From SMWD01 sp964629475 (GTDB lineage Bacteria; Pseudomonadota; Gammaproteobacteria; Steroidobacterales; GCA-2729495): a DNA stretch of 64,000 nt. A program made the translations under genes and the position numbers. The notes under the pieces were generated by a model. The model worked only from the letters and a program-made list of their open reading frames with translations, was not told the DNA's origin and searched no databases. The DNA is taken from assembly GCA_964629475.1 (NCBI GenBank), contig CAZVQW010000001.1, positions 186,001-250,000 on the forward strand. Reading direction: 5' to 3'. Shown piece after piece: positions 41,706-50,372 of this stretch (positions within the stretch are counted from its first letter, which is position 1; each line of letters opens with the position of its first letter).

Positions 41706-42608
41706 ATGATCGATAAACAAACCCGCATCAAGATTGCGATCCAAAAGTCCGGCCGCCTGACCGACCACTCGCTGGATCTGCTCGAACGTTGCGGCCTCAA
41801 ATATACACGCGGACGCGACCAGTTGATCGGCTACGGCGAGAACATGCCGGTCGACCTGCTATTCGTGCGCGACGATGATATTCCGGGCCTGGTGCGCGAC
41901 GATGTCTGCGATCTGGGCATTGCCGGACTGAACATCATCGAGGAAAAGCGCCTCGAATTTCTGTCCGAGGGAATTGAGAATCCCTACACCGAGATCCGCC
42001 CACTGGACTATGGACACTGCCGACTCGCCTTTGGTTACCCGGAAACCGGTCGGGTTCAGGCTGTTGAAGATCTCGAGGGCGTAACCATCGCGACGAGCTA
42101 TCCGTTCATCGTGCGTAACTTTTTGCTGCAGAAAAATATTAAGGCCGATGTCGTTGAATTCTCAGGAGCCGTTGAAATTGCACCGAGTCTCGGGCGTGCG
42201 GACGTCATCTGCGACCTCGTCTCCACCGGCACGACGATGGCTGCAAACAAGATTCGCGAGGGAAAAACCATACTCGAAAGCCAGTGCATCCTGTTGAAGA
42301 CACCGGTGGCGATCTCCCCGGAAAAAACCGACTGGGTTGACCGACTTTTGCAGCGTATCGAAGGCGTCATGCACGTACGTGAGAGTAAATACATCATGAT
42401 GCACGCACCGAAATCCGCCCTGCCCGACATCAAGGCCCTGCTCCCGGGCGCCGAATCGCCGACGGTTCTGCCGCTCGACGGTGTCGATGACAAGGTCGCC
42501 ATCCATGTCGTGTGCCGGGAAAACATCTTCTGGGAAACCCTCGAGGCACTCAAGGGCGTCGGTGCGAGTTCCGTGCTCGTGGTGCCGGTTGAAAAGATGC
42601 TGGCATGA
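41706..42608 (+). CDS. hisG: ATP phosphoribosyltransferase, long form
   Basis: A 300-residue HisG (E. coli, 299), the long form with its own C-terminal ACT-like regulatory domain, so no HisZ is needed. IKIAIQKSGRLTDHSLDLLERCGLKY near 8-33, GIAGLNIIEE near 76 and the PRPP-binding segment ADVICDLVSTGTTMAANKI near 162-180 are family features. It starts the pathway from ATP and PRPP and is feedback inhibited by histidine. TTAAAGGAAT precedes the ATG. Its TGA overlaps the ATG of hisD. Confidence 0.96.
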   Translation: MIDKQTRIKIAIQKSGRLTDHSLDLLERCGLKYTRGRDQLIGYGENMPVDLLFVRDDDIPGLVRDDVCDLGIAGLNIIEEKRLEFLSEGIENPYTEIRPLDYGHCRLAFGYPETGRVQAVEDLEGVTIATSYPFIVRNFLLQKNIKADVVEFSGAVEIAPSLGRADVICDLVSTGTTMAANKIREGKTILESQCILLKTPVAISPEKTDWVDRLLQRIEGVMHVRESKYIMMHAPKSALPDIKALLPGAESPTVLPLDGVDDKVAIHVVCRENIFWETLEALKGVGASSVLVVPVEKMLA

Positions 42609-43921
42609 AGACACGCCTGAAACGACTGACATGGTCCACGCTGGACGAAGCCGCGCGGCAAGATGTGCTGACCCGCCCCGCCATAACGGATCATCCGGAT
42701 CTGGCTGAAAACGTCACCCGGATTATCGACCAGGTCCGACAGGATGGAGACCGGGCGCTGTACGAACTGACGAAACGCTTCGACGGACTCAAAATCGAAG
42801 CGCTGCGAGTCGATGAAGATGAAATAGCATGGTCTGACAAGCAAGTGAGCGAAGAAGCGCGGGCCGCGCTGGAAATCGCAATAAACAACGTCGAGGCGTT
42901 CCACACGGCACAACTATCAAACCCGGTACGGGTGGAAACAACGCCCGGTGTCGTCTGTGAACGCATCACCCGACCGGTCGGCGCCGTTGGCCTCTATGTC
43001 CCGGCCGGCAGTGCACCGCTGCCCTCGACGGCAATCATGCTCGCCGTGCCGGCAAAGCTTGCCGGGTGCCCGACTCGCATCATCTGTACACCACCGCGGC
43101 ATGACGGCCGGGCCGATCCGGCGGTCGTCGTTGCGGCGCGGATGTGCGGCATCGAGTCTATTTACAAGGTCGGCGGTGCGCAGGCCATCGCGGCGATGGC
43201 TTACGGCACCGAGACGATTCCAAAGGTAGACAAAGTTTTTGGCCCGGGCAATGCATGGGTCACAGCAGCTAAATCGGCCGTCGCAGCCGATCCCGCCGGC
43301 GCAGCCCTGGATATGCCGGCCGGGCCGTCCGAAGTTATGGTCATCGCAGATGACGCAGCCAACCCGCAGTTTGTCGCACTCGACCTGTTGTCCCAGGCCG
43401 AACACGGGCCGGATTCTCAAGCCATACTGGTGTGTACTGATACCGCGTTTGCTGATGCCGTCGAGGTAGAAATCGACGCAGCACTTACTGACTTGCCCCG
43501 CCGTGACATCATCGAACAATCATTGCGGCACGGCCGCTGTTTTTTTGTCGAAAACATCGACGATGGAATCGATGTGGCCAATCGCTACGCGCCGGAGCAT
43601 CTTATTATTCAAGTTAATAATGCTCGCCAATATATTGATTATATTAATAATGCTGGATCTATTTTTATCGGTGCGTGGACACCCGAATCAGTCGGGGACT
43701 ATTGCAGCGGCACCAACCACGTGTTGCCGACCTACGGGTTCGCCCGTAATTACAGCGGCTTGTCCGTCCGTAATTTTCAGAAAGAACTGACCGTGCAGGA
43801 ACTGACACGAACGGGACTCAAGGCACTCGGGCCCACCGTTCTGACACTCGCCGGGCTGGAAGACCTCGACGCGCACGCGCAGGCTGTCGTTGTCAGGCTG
43901 GCCAACGGTGCCCCGTCATGA
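42605..43921 (+). CDS. hisD: Histidinol dehydrogenase
   Basis: A 438-residue HisD that oxidises histidinol to histidine in two NAD-dependent steps. GLYVPAGSAPLPSTAIMLAVPA near 126-147, the zinc-site and signature region IAAMAYGTETIPKVDKVFGPGN near 195-216 and AGPSEVMVIADDAANPQF near 239 are clear, as is the late GTNHVLPTYGFARNYSGLSV. Bases 43600-43668, coding for LIIQVNNARQYIDYINN, are strongly AT-rich compared with the rest of the gene. It overlaps hisG and hisC by 4 bp each. Confidence 0.96.
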   Translation: MKTRLKRLTWSTLDEAARQDVLTRPAITDHPDLAENVTRIIDQVRQDGDRALYELTKRFDGLKIEALRVDEDEIAWSDKQVSEEARAALEIAINNVEAFHTAQLSNPVRVETTPGVVCERITRPVGAVGLYVPAGSAPLPSTAIMLAVPAKLAGCPTRIICTPPRHDGRADPAVVVAARMCGIESIYKVGGAQAIAAMAYGTETIPKVDKVFGPGNAWVTAAKSAVAADPAGAALDMPAGPSEVMVIADDAANPQFVALDLLSQAEHGPDSQAILVCTDTAFADAVEVEIDAALTDLPRRDIIEQSLRHGRCFFVENIDDGIDVANRYAPEHLIIQVNNARQYIDYINNAGSIFIGAWTPESVGDYCSGTNHVLPTYGFARNYSGLSVRNFQKELTVQELTRTGLKALGPTVLTLAGLEDLDAHAQAVVVRLANGAPS

Positions 43922-45000
43922 GGAACATTAAAAGCCTGGCACGTCCCGAGATCCGGGATCTGCGCCCCTACCGACCGGCACAATTCAAAACCGGCCTGCT
44001 GCGCCTGAATGCCAATGAAACGCCGTGGCGCCCCGCCGGCGACGATACTGCCGACGGGCTGAACCTGTATCCGGAAGCGCGCCCGCTACGACTGACGCAA
44101 GGACTGGCCGGTCACTACGGCATCGAGCCGGACCAATTGCTCGTCACGCGCGGTTCGAGTGAAGGCATCGATCTGCTCATGCGCTGTTTCTGTCGACCGG
44201 GCGAAGACCGGATCATCATCTGCCCGCCGACTTTCGGCATGTACGAGGTTTACGCGCAACTGCAGGGCGCCGATGTCGTGCAACGGCCTCTTGTTGCGGA
44301 ACAGGGCTACACACTCGACCTCGATGGCATCGAAGCTGCGGTGTCGGCACAAACAAAACTGCTGTTCATCTGCTCGCCAAACAATCCGACCGGCAATGTG
44401 ATCCCGACTGACCAGATTGATGCCGCCTGCCGGGCGATGAACGGTACGGGCATTGTTGTCGTCGATGCGGCGTACATCGAGTTTGCAGAATCCGATCCGA
44501 CGCGGGAGCTGCTCGATCGACATGACAATGTCGTTATCCTCAGGACATTGTCGAAGGTCTTCGGACTGGCCGGCGTTCGCTGCGGTGCGATTATTGCCGC
44601 ACCCGCCATCATCGACATGCTCAGCTGCATACTGCCGCCCTATGCGTTCCCGACACCGTCGGCCGATGTCGTGCTGGCCGGGCTTGTCGACACAAGTGGG
44701 CTGGCGAAAAGAATTTCGATCCTGCGTGCCGAACGGCAACGAGTCGTGAAGGCGCTGAAAATGCTGCCGGGCATCGAACGGGTCCTGCCGTCGGCAACCA
44801 ATTTCGTCCTGGTACGGGCGTCCGATGCCACCCGACTCGCAAAGGCTGCGAAGGCAGGTGGCGTATTAATCCGTGATTTCAGCTGGGATACGTTCACACC
44901 AGGCTGTGTGCGAATCACGATCGGCTCTCCGGAGCAAAACGATCAATTACTCGAAGCCCTGGCAACCCAGGGAAATGAACCGGAGACGATGAATGCCTGA
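43918..45000 (+). CDS. hisC: Histidinol-phosphate aminotransferase
   Basis: A 360-residue class II aminotransferase. LNANETPWRP near 30, SSEGIDLLMRCFCRPGEDRI near 80-99, SPNNPTGNVI near 152 and the PLP-Lys motif LRTLSKVFGLAGVRCG near 203-218 are the HisC signatures. It converts imidazole acetol phosphate to histidinol phosphate. The start ATG overlaps the hisD stop (ATGA), and its last 8 bases overlap hisB, so translation should be coupled. Confidence 0.95.
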   Translation: MRNIKSLARPEIRDLRPYRPAQFKTGLLRLNANETPWRPAGDDTADGLNLYPEARPLRLTQGLAGHYGIEPDQLLVTRGSSEGIDLLMRCFCRPGEDRIIICPPTFGMYEVYAQLQGADVVQRPLVAEQGYTLDLDGIEAAVSAQTKLLFICSPNNPTGNVIPTDQIDAACRAMNGTGIVVVDAAYIEFAESDPTRELLDRHDNVVILRTLSKVFGLAGVRCGAIIAAPAIIDMLSCILPPYAFPTPSADVVLAGLVDTSGLAKRISILRAERQRVVKALKMLPGIERVLPSATNFVLVRASDATRLAKAAKAGGVLIRDFSWDTFTPGCVRITIGSPEQNDQLLEALATQGNEPETMNA

Positions 45001-46078
45001 ATTGCAGAAAATTGCATTTCTCGACCGCGATGGCACGTTGATCTGGGAGCCTCCGGACGAACAGGTCGACAGGCTCGACAAGATCAGCCTGTTGCCCGGC
45101 GTAATCCCCGCTTTGCTGAAAATCAGGGATGCCGGCTACCAGTTCGTCATGATCACCAATCAGGACGGACTTGGCACGAACAGCTTTCCGGAAGAAGAAT
45201 TTCGGCTTTGCCAGACGTTTGTGCTCGAATTGTTCGCCTCGCAGGGCATCGTGTTTCGCGAAATCTTTGTCTGCCCGCACCTGCCCGATGAGGGCTGTCG
45301 ATGCCGCAAGCCCCTGCCCGGCCACATTGGCGACTTCATGCGCCAGGCTGGTGTCGACCGCGATGCCAGCTTCGTTGCCGGAGACCGGCAAACGGATCTG
45401 GATTTTGCCGACAACATCGGGCTGACCGGTTATAGCCTCGCCGACAAGAACGGCAAAAACGGCGGCCTGAGCTGGGAAGAAATCGTCCACGAAGTCTGTG
45501 ACCAGCCACGACGCTCGACCGTCACCCGTAAAACGAAGGAAACCGATATCCGTATCGACCTCGATCTCGACTGCGAGGGGCCGATCGAAGTCAGTACCGG
45601 GCTCGGTTTTTTCGATCACATGCTCGAACAAATTGCCAAACACGGCGGTTTCTCACTGAAGCTGACCTGCACTGGCGACCTCGAGGTCGACGAGCACCAC
45701 ACGGTCGAGGATGTCGCACTGGCACTCGGCAAGGCGTTTAACGAGGCGCTGGGCGACAAACGCGGCATCGGCCGCTACGGCTTCACGCTGCCGATGGACG
45801 AGGCACAGGCGCAGGTGGCACTCGATCTTGCCGGCCGCGCCGTGTTCCGGTTCGAGGGTGAATTCCCCCGCGACATGGTCGGTGAATTACCGACCGAGAT
45901 GATCGTGCACTTCTTCCGCTCGTTGTCAGACAGTCTGGGTGCCGCTTTACACATCAAGGTCGACGGTGAAAACACGCATCACATCATTGAAGCCTGCTTC
46001 AAGGCGACCGGACGCGCATTACGTCAGGCGAAGACCCGCGTCGGCACCGAGCTGCCAAGCACAAAAGGAACGCTCTAG
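44993..46078 (+). CDS. hisB: Bifunctional histidinol-phosphatase/imidazoleglycerol-phosphate dehydratase
   Basis: A 361-residue fusion. The N-terminal HAD phosphatase has FLDRDGTLIWEP at 9-20 with the nucleophilic Asp, MITNQDGLGT near 54 and GDRQTDLDFADNIGL near 129. A zinc-binding loop with CPHLPDEGCRCRKP is also present. The C-terminal dehydratase has LGFFDHMLEQIAKHGGF near 203, DEHHTVEDVALALGKAF near 230 and a late HHIIEACFKA. This fused form is typical of gammaproteobacteria. It starts 8 bp inside hisC and ends 9 bp before hisH. Confidence 0.96.
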   Translation: MPELQKIAFLDRDGTLIWEPPDEQVDRLDKISLLPGVIPALLKIRDAGYQFVMITNQDGLGTNSFPEEEFRLCQTFVLELFASQGIVFREIFVCPHLPDEGCRCRKPLPGHIGDFMRQAGVDRDASFVAGDRQTDLDFADNIGLTGYSLADKNGKNGGLSWEEIVHEVCDQPRRSTVTRKTKETDIRIDLDLDCEGPIEVSTGLGFFDHMLEQIAKHGGFSLKLTCTGDLEVDEHHTVEDVALALGKAFNEALGDKRGIGRYGFTLPMDEAQAQVALDLAGRAVFRFEGEFPRDMVGELPTEMIVHFFRSLSDSLGAALHIKVDGENTHHIIEACFKATGRALRQAKTRVGTELPSTKGTL

Positions 46079-46087
46079 GACCCCGCA

Positions 46088-46699
46088 ATGAGTACGCCGA
46101 CGGTCGCAATCATCGATAGCGGCGGCGCTAACATCGCGTCGCTGCAGTTCGCGCTGGGCAGGCTCGGCATCAGTGGTCAACTGACCGTGAACCCGGACCG
46201 CATCCGGAGCGCGAGCCATGTCATCCTGCCCGGCGTTGGCGCCGCAGCCGACTCGATGGCCCGGCTAAAGCAGGCCGGACTCGTCGAATTGATTCCCACT
46301 TTGCGCCAGCCCTTCCTGGGTATCTGCCTCGGTTTGCAGTTATTGTTCGAAGCCAGCGAGGAAGACGATGCGATCTGCCTCGGTGTATTCCACGGTCAGG
46401 CACGCCTGTTCGAACCCACACCCGACCGCGCCGTGCCGCACATGGGCTGGAACCGAATCACCCGCCATAATGACTCGAAGGGTGAGTCGGACCTGCTGGC
46501 CGGCATTCCCGATGGCTCCCATTTCTACTTTGTCCACAGTTATGCGGTCGATGTGACCGACGATACGCTGGCTGTTGCCGAGTACGGAAAACCGTTTACG
46601 GCAATCGCCGAACGCGCAAACTTTGCCGCTGCCCAGTTTCATCCCGAGCGATCGGGGCAACACGGCGCACAACTGCTAAGGAATTTTCTCGCTCGCTAA
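46088..46699 (+). CDS. hisH: Imidazole glycerol phosphate synthase glutaminase subunit
   Basis: A 203-residue class I glutamine amidotransferase. The nucleophile is in FLGICLGLQLLFEAS near 77-91, and the His-Glu pair in AQFHPERSGQHG near 183-194. It supplies ammonia to HisF for ring closure to imidazole glycerol phosphate. VAIIDSGGANIASLQFAL at 6-23 is the normal start. It is separated from hisA by only 3 bp. Confidence 0.94.
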   Translation: MSTPTVAIIDSGGANIASLQFALGRLGISGQLTVNPDRIRSASHVILPGVGAAADSMARLKQAGLVELIPTLRQPFLGICLGLQLLFEASEEDDAICLGVFHGQARLFEPTPDRAVPHMGWNRITRHNDSKGESDLLAGIPDGSHFYFVHSYAVDVTDDTLAVAEYGKPFTAIAERANFAAAQFHPERSGQHGAQLLRNFLAR

Positions 46700-46702
46700 A
46701 TC

Positions 46703-47461
46703 ATGAATACAGCACGCAAAAAACTCGAAGTTATTCCGGCGATCGATCTGCTCGAAGGCGCCATCGTGCGGCTTTTCCAGGGAGATTTCGACCAGGTGAC
46801 GCAATACGTCAGGGATCCGCTCGAACTGGCCAAACGATATGCGGATACCGGCGCCAAACGTTTGCATGTCGTCGATCTCGATGGCGCGAAGACGGGCAAG
46901 CCGACGAACCTGCCGATCATCGAGTCGCTGTCCACGGTTGGAATGGAGATTCAGGCCGGCGGAGGTATTCGCGATCTGACACGACTCGAGGCGCTGTACG
47001 ATGCGGGTGTCTCGCGGGCAGTGATCGGCTCGGTCGCTGTCGAAAATCGTGCGGAAGTCGCAAACTGGATGTCGGTAGTCGGAGCCGACAGAATCATTTT
47101 GGCCGTCGATGTGCGGCTCGGGGAAGACGAGGAACCGGAAGTGTTGACTCGTGGCTGGCAGTCCGGCAGCGGTCAGTCATTGTGGCCGCTCGTCGACTAT
47201 TATCTAGACCGCGGCGCCACCGAGTTTCTGTGCACCGATATTGCCAAAGACGGCACGCTGCAGGGACCGAACCTGTCACTGTACGAGACGTGCGCAACGC
47301 GCTTCCCGAATGCACAATTCATCGCGTCCGGTGGCGTCAGCAACCTTGCCGATCTCGAAGCGCTCGACCGGACCGGCATCACCCGTGTCGTGACCGGCAA
47401 AGCGCTGCTCGACGGGAGACTCACCATCGAGGAGATAGAACGATTCTCGCGCGGCGAATAA
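46703..47461 (+). CDS. hisA: ProFAR isomerase
   Basis: A 252-residue half-barrel-duplicated TIM protein, a little longer than E. coli HisA (245). PAIDLLEGAIVRLFQGD near 12-28 has the catalytic Asp, VVDLDGAKTGKP near 56, IQAGGGIRDLTRLEAL near 80 and TDIAKDGTLQGPN near 173 with the second Asp; FIASGGVSNLADLEAL near 208 is the phosphate site. It isomerises ProFAR to PRFAR. Its end overlaps the start of hisF by 19 bp and supplies the GAGGAG ribosome site used by hisF. Confidence 0.94.
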   Translation: MNTARKKLEVIPAIDLLEGAIVRLFQGDFDQVTQYVRDPLELAKRYADTGAKRLHVVDLDGAKTGKPTNLPIIESLSTVGMEIQAGGGIRDLTRLEALYDAGVSRAVIGSVAVENRAEVANWMSVVGADRIILAVDVRLGEDEEPEVLTRGWQSGSGQSLWPLVDYYLDRGATEFLCTDIAKDGTLQGPNLSLYETCATRFPNAQFIASGGVSNLADLEALDRTGITRVVTGKALLDGRLTIEEIERFSRGE

Positions 47462-48210
47462 TTCCCTGCCTCGACGTGCGCGACGGACAGGTCGTCAAGG
47501 GCGTCCGCTTCCGGGACCACAAGGTCATGGGCGGCATCATCGAGCTCGCATCCAGATATGTTGACGAAGGCGCCGACGAACTCGTGTTCTATGACATCAC
47601 GGCCAGCCCGGACGGACGGTCGGTCGATAGGCACTGGATCAACCTGGTCGCCGAAGTGCTGGATATTCCGTTCTCGGTGGCCGGCGGAATTCGCAGTATC
47701 GCCGATGCCGAAGAGGTATTGAATTTTGGTGCCGACAAGATCTCGGTCAACACGCCGGCGCTCGCTAACCCCGGACTCATCGACGAGTTAGCAAAACGCT
47801 TCGGTACTCAATGCGTCGTCATCGGCATCGACAGCCTCGCCGAGAACGGCGACTATCGCGTCTACCAGAATACCGGCGATCCGGACAAGACGAGTCACAG
47901 CGGACGCGCGACGGTCGACTGGGTCCGGGAAGTACAGGATCGCGGCGCCGGCGAAATTGTGCTGAACTGCATGAATCAGGACGGAGTTCGCAATGGTTAC
48001 GACGTGCCGCAGCTCAGGCTGGTCCGCGAAATGTGCACGCTGCCGCTGATCGCCTCGGGCGGTGCCGGCACGATGCAGCACTTCGCCGAGGTATTCAAAC
48101 AAGCGCGTGTGGACGGCGGCCTGGCGGCCAGCGTATTTCACAGCGCGGCGATCAATATCGGGGATCTGAAAAACTACCTGCGCGAGCAGTCTGTCGAGGT
48201 ACGAATATGA
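47443..48210 (+). CDS. hisF: Imidazole glycerol phosphate synthase cyclase subunit, AUU start
   Basis: A 255-residue HisF. RRIIPCLDVRDGQVVKG near 4-20 has the catalytic Asp11, FYDITASPDGR near 49, SVAGGIRSIADAEEVL near 80, VIGIDSLAENGD near 126 with the second Asp, and IASGGAGTMQHFAEVF near 222. Family proteins begin M-L-A-(K/R)-R-I-I-P-C-L-D-V. Here that Met position is ATT (47443-47445), 8 bases after GAGGAG, and no ATG, GTG, TTG or CTG lies nearby in frame: the next is a GTG after the catalytic Asp. AUU is therefore the likely initiator. It closes the ring with ammonia from HisH. Its stop overlaps the start of hisE (ATGA). Confidence 0.9.
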   Translation: MLARRIIPCLDVRDGQVVKGVRFRDHKVMGGIIELASRYVDEGADELVFYDITASPDGRSVDRHWINLVAEVLDIPFSVAGGIRSIADAEEVLNFGADKISVNTPALANPGLIDELAKRFGTQCVVIGIDSLAENGDYRVYQNTGDPDKTSHSGRATVDWVREVQDRGAGEIVLNCMNQDGVRNGYDVPQLRLVREMCTLPLIASGGAGTMQHFAEVFKQARVDGGLAASVFHSAAINIGDLKNYLREQSVEVRI

Positions 48211-48503
48211 GCGACAAAAAAGACATCGAATTTCTGCTGACGCTGGAGAGCGTCATCGCATCACGGCGCGGTGCTCGCATCGAGGACAGCTACACGGCCA
48301 AGCTGTTCGCGGCCGGCACATCGCGTATCGCGCAAAAGGTCGGCGAGGAAGGTGTCGAACTCGCGCTGGCCAGCGTTCAGGGCAACAAAGACGAGATCCT
48401 GCTCGAAGCCTCGGACCTGATCTATCACCTGCTCGTCATGCTGCACGATCACGAGTTATCGCTGTCCGAGGTCGTGCGCGAACTCAAGGCACGCCACGAT
48501 TAG
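48207..48503 (+). CDS. hisE: Phosphoribosyl-ATP pyrophosphatase, HisE only
   Basis: A 98-residue HisE of the MazG-like all-helical fold. SYTAKLFAAGTSRIAQKVGEEGVELALAS near 28-56 has the metal-binding Glu cluster, followed by EASDLIYHLLVML near 72-84. It hydrolyses phosphoribosyl-ATP to phosphoribosyl-AMP. In many gammaproteobacteria this domain is the C-terminal half of a HisI-HisE fusion, but there is no HisI (cyclohydrolase) sequence before it: hisF ends at its start codon. HisI must be encoded elsewhere or replaced. It is the last gene of the his operon. Confidence 0.93.
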   Translation: MSDKKDIEFLLTLESVIASRRGARIEDSYTAKLFAAGTSRIAQKVGEEGVELALASVQGNKDEILLEASDLIYHLLVMLHDHELSLSEVVRELKARHD

Positions 48504-48506
48504 GCT

Positions 48507-48583
48507 TGGCGCCCCGAACAGGATTCGAACCTGTGACCTTCCGCTTAGGAGGCGGACGCTCTATCCAGCTGAGCTACCGGGGC
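48507..48583 (-). tRNA. tRNA-Arg (anticodon CCT)
   Basis: The minus strand folds into a full cloverleaf: acceptor GCCCCGG/TCGGGGC, D arm GCTC...GAGC, anticodon stem TCCGC/GCGGA around loop CTCCTAA with anticodon CCT (reads AGG), and T arm ACAGG-TTCGAAT-CCTGT. The discriminator is G and the CCA is encoded (48507-48509). It lies 3 bp after hisE on the opposite strand. Confidence 0.95.
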
Positions 48584-48734
48584 ACTTGATTAACAAGAAA
48601 TCTGACCAATGCAGCATATGTACAGCAGCCGTTTGGCACGGCTGACAGGATACCGGGTCTTGTAATTAACCGCACCTGCCTGACAAGTCGCCGGCTATAA
48701 TCCATACCAGTTCAGGGACAGAAGATAAGGGCCG

Positions 48735-48929
48735 ATGATTATTCTTGGAATCGAGTTTTTTGCACTCATAGTTATTTGTTATCTATTCCTCGTGTTCGTC
48801 ACGAGAGACAGGGTCTCTGAAGGCAAGAAAAGATCAATTCCGATTTGGGCAGTTGGGGCCATGATCTTATTTGTTTTTGCAATGCTTCTGTTTGCATCCT
48901 GGTACGGGCGCCTGGAACTGGCTCCGTAA
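48735..48929 (+). CDS. Small two-helix membrane protein, hypothetical
   Basis: A 64-residue open frame with two hydrophobic segments (about 3-22 and 37-55) joined by a basic loop TRDRVSEGKKRS. AAGGG lies 5 bases before the ATG. I do not recognise it. Its composition, with an AT-rich start and a membrane pattern, makes it more likely real than random, but it stands alone between a tRNA gene and the thiamine operon and nothing in the context suggests a job. Confidence 0.5.
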   Translation: MIILGIEFFALIVICYLFLVFVTRDRVSEGKKRSIPIWAVGAMILFVFAMLLFASWYGRLELAP

Positions 48930-48981
48930 TTTGGCATGGTCTCGCAACTCTCGGCATCCTTTTTGTGCGCGCCTTAACTGC

Positions 48982-49764
48982 TTATCCGGCAGCCAGCCCT
49001 TGCAATTTTTCAACCGACGCCAGCCACAATAACTGAAGGCTGTTGTATAGCGAACGATACCGCTCCAGTCGCCCGGAATTATCTTCGTGAACCGCCCCAA
49101 AATACGCCTGGAGCAAACAATTTACGTCGTCCCGATCTAGCCGATGATGTTCGACAATCGTTGCGAGATCGAAGAACGGGTCGCCGATGGCGGCATATTC
49201 CCAGTCGATCAGTGACAGCCCCTGCCCTTCGATGATATTCGCGCAGATGAGATCGTTGTGACACAAACATTGGCTTGCCGCAGAAGTACTGAGTTCACGC
49301 AACCGGTGTTGTGCATCATCCGCCAGATCGCGACTGTTAGCGGTGCCGACAATCCGCGCATAGTTTTCAATTCTTTCGTGCAGATTAAAAGCAGGGCCGA
49401 TCGGTTCCAGCGCATGCAGGCGTCGTAACAGCACTGCCAGCTTTTGCATGCGATCGGGATCATGCAGGTCGGCCTCATTCCATGCCCTGCCCTTAATGAA
49501 GCGCGTAATCAGAATACCCCGATCCGGATCAAAAAATTCCGGCGCAGGCCCCAGCCCCTGCAGACTAATGGTTTTCAGTATTTCTGCTTCGGCATACCGA
49601 TCGAGTCCGAGTGCCGCCGCAATAGTGGTATCGAGCCGTAACATGAACCGTTCCGTACCACGTTCAACCAGGTAACTATCACTTGCAGGCCCCCCGCCCA
49701 ATTCACCGATGATTCGTGCGTCGGAAAACACCTCAATCTCACCGAGCATCTCAACCGCGTTCAT
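48982..49764 (-). CDS. APH/choline-kinase-type small-molecule kinase, probable thiamine kinase
   Basis: A 260-residue kinase of the aminoglycoside phosphotransferase fold. The catalytic loop CHNDLICANII near 175 matches H-x-D-x(4)-N, and LIDWEYAAIGDPFFDLATI near 191 has the metal-binding Asp. As the last gene of a TPP-riboswitch operon behind a PnuT-type carrier, it is best read as a thiamine (ThiK-like) kinase that traps imported vitamin. The start ATG overlaps the pnuT stop (ATGA). The open frame reaches 49968 but that part lies inside pnuT. Substrate is inferred from context alone; choline kinase is the alternative. Confidence 0.75.
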   Translation of the reverse strand: MNAVEMLGEIEVFSDARIIGELGGGPASDSYLVERGTERFMLRLDTTIAAALGLDRYAEAEILKTISLQGLGPAPEFFDPDRGILITRFIKGRAWNEADLHDPDRMQKLAVLLRRLHALEPIGPAFNLHERIENYARIVGTANSRDLADDAQHRLRELSTSAASQCLCHNDLICANIIEGQGLSLIDWEYAAIGDPFFDLATIVEHHRLDRDDVNCLLQAYFGAVHEDNSGRLERYRSLYNSLQLLWLASVEKLQGLAAG

Positions 49765-50372
49765 GTCGGTTGCATCTCTTGCAGATCTTTGCGCCAGGTC
49801 TGGTAACCCAGCACGATCAGGATCAGGTAAACGGCAAACAGCAACGCCGTCAGGTACAACTCCCGGTTGATGTACAGGTAGATCGACACGCTGTCGATGA
49901 CGAACCAGTACAACCAGTTTTCCAGGATCTTGCGTGTCACCATGTAGGTCGCAACGATCGCACCCCATGTCGTGAAGGAATCAGCATACGGTAACGCTGC
50001 GGTGCTGTACTCCGTCAGCAGGCGACCACTGATCAGTGTTGCGAGCAACACAGTAATAATTGCGGTGGCATGCCAGACCGGGCGTCGGCAACTGACCGGC
50101 AACGAATGATTCGGCCCCGGTCCATGGCGCCATTGATACCAGCCATAGACCGCCATGGCGAGGTAGAACACCTGCAACGCGGACTCCATGTACAGAAACG
50201 CCCGGTACATCAGTACCAGATAAATTCCGGTTGATACAAACGCCGCTGACCAGCACCAGATGTTTTGCCGGATTGCCAGGACGAGATAAGCGATCGCCAG
50301 CACTACGGCGATAACTTCCCATGGCGACATGGCAGCCGCCGCGGTCAATATGCTGTCTGTCAGATTACTCAA
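49761..50372 (-). CDS. pnuT: PnuC-family vitamin transporter, probable thiamine carrier PnuT
   Basis: A 203-residue membrane protein with about seven helices. AIRQNIWCWSAAFVSTGIYL near 33-52 and ENWLYWFVIDSVSIYLYINRE near 150 with the paired W and the Asp are the PnuC-family signatures. PnuC-type carriers let the vitamin diffuse and depend on phosphorylation to trap it. Placement behind a TPP riboswitch and before a kinase gene points to thiamine (PnuT) and not nicotinamide riboside. It seems to begin at TTG (50372), 8 bp inside the upstream gene; an ATG at 50330 is an alternative but would trim the sequence just before the first helix. Confidence 0.82.
   Translation of the reverse strand: MSNLTDSILTAAAAMSPWEVIAVVLAIAYLVLAIRQNIWCWSAAFVSTGIYLVLMYRAFLYMESALQVFYLAMAVYGWYQWRHGPGPNHSLPVSCRRPVWHATAIITVLLATLISGRLLTEYSTAALPYADSFTTWGAIVATYMVTRKILENWLYWFVIDSVSIYLYINRELYLTALLFAVYLILIVLGYQTWRKDLQEMQPT

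Noticed and set aside
47182..47442. Upstream open frame joined to hisF
   Set aside because: It is an Arg/His-rich shadow of hisA. HisF homology begins exactly at the ATT codon, so a long fusion is unlikely.
49765..49968. Upstream extension of the kinase gene
   Set aside because: Lies inside pnuT in another frame; the ATG at 49764 overlaps the pnuT stop in an ATGA arrangement.
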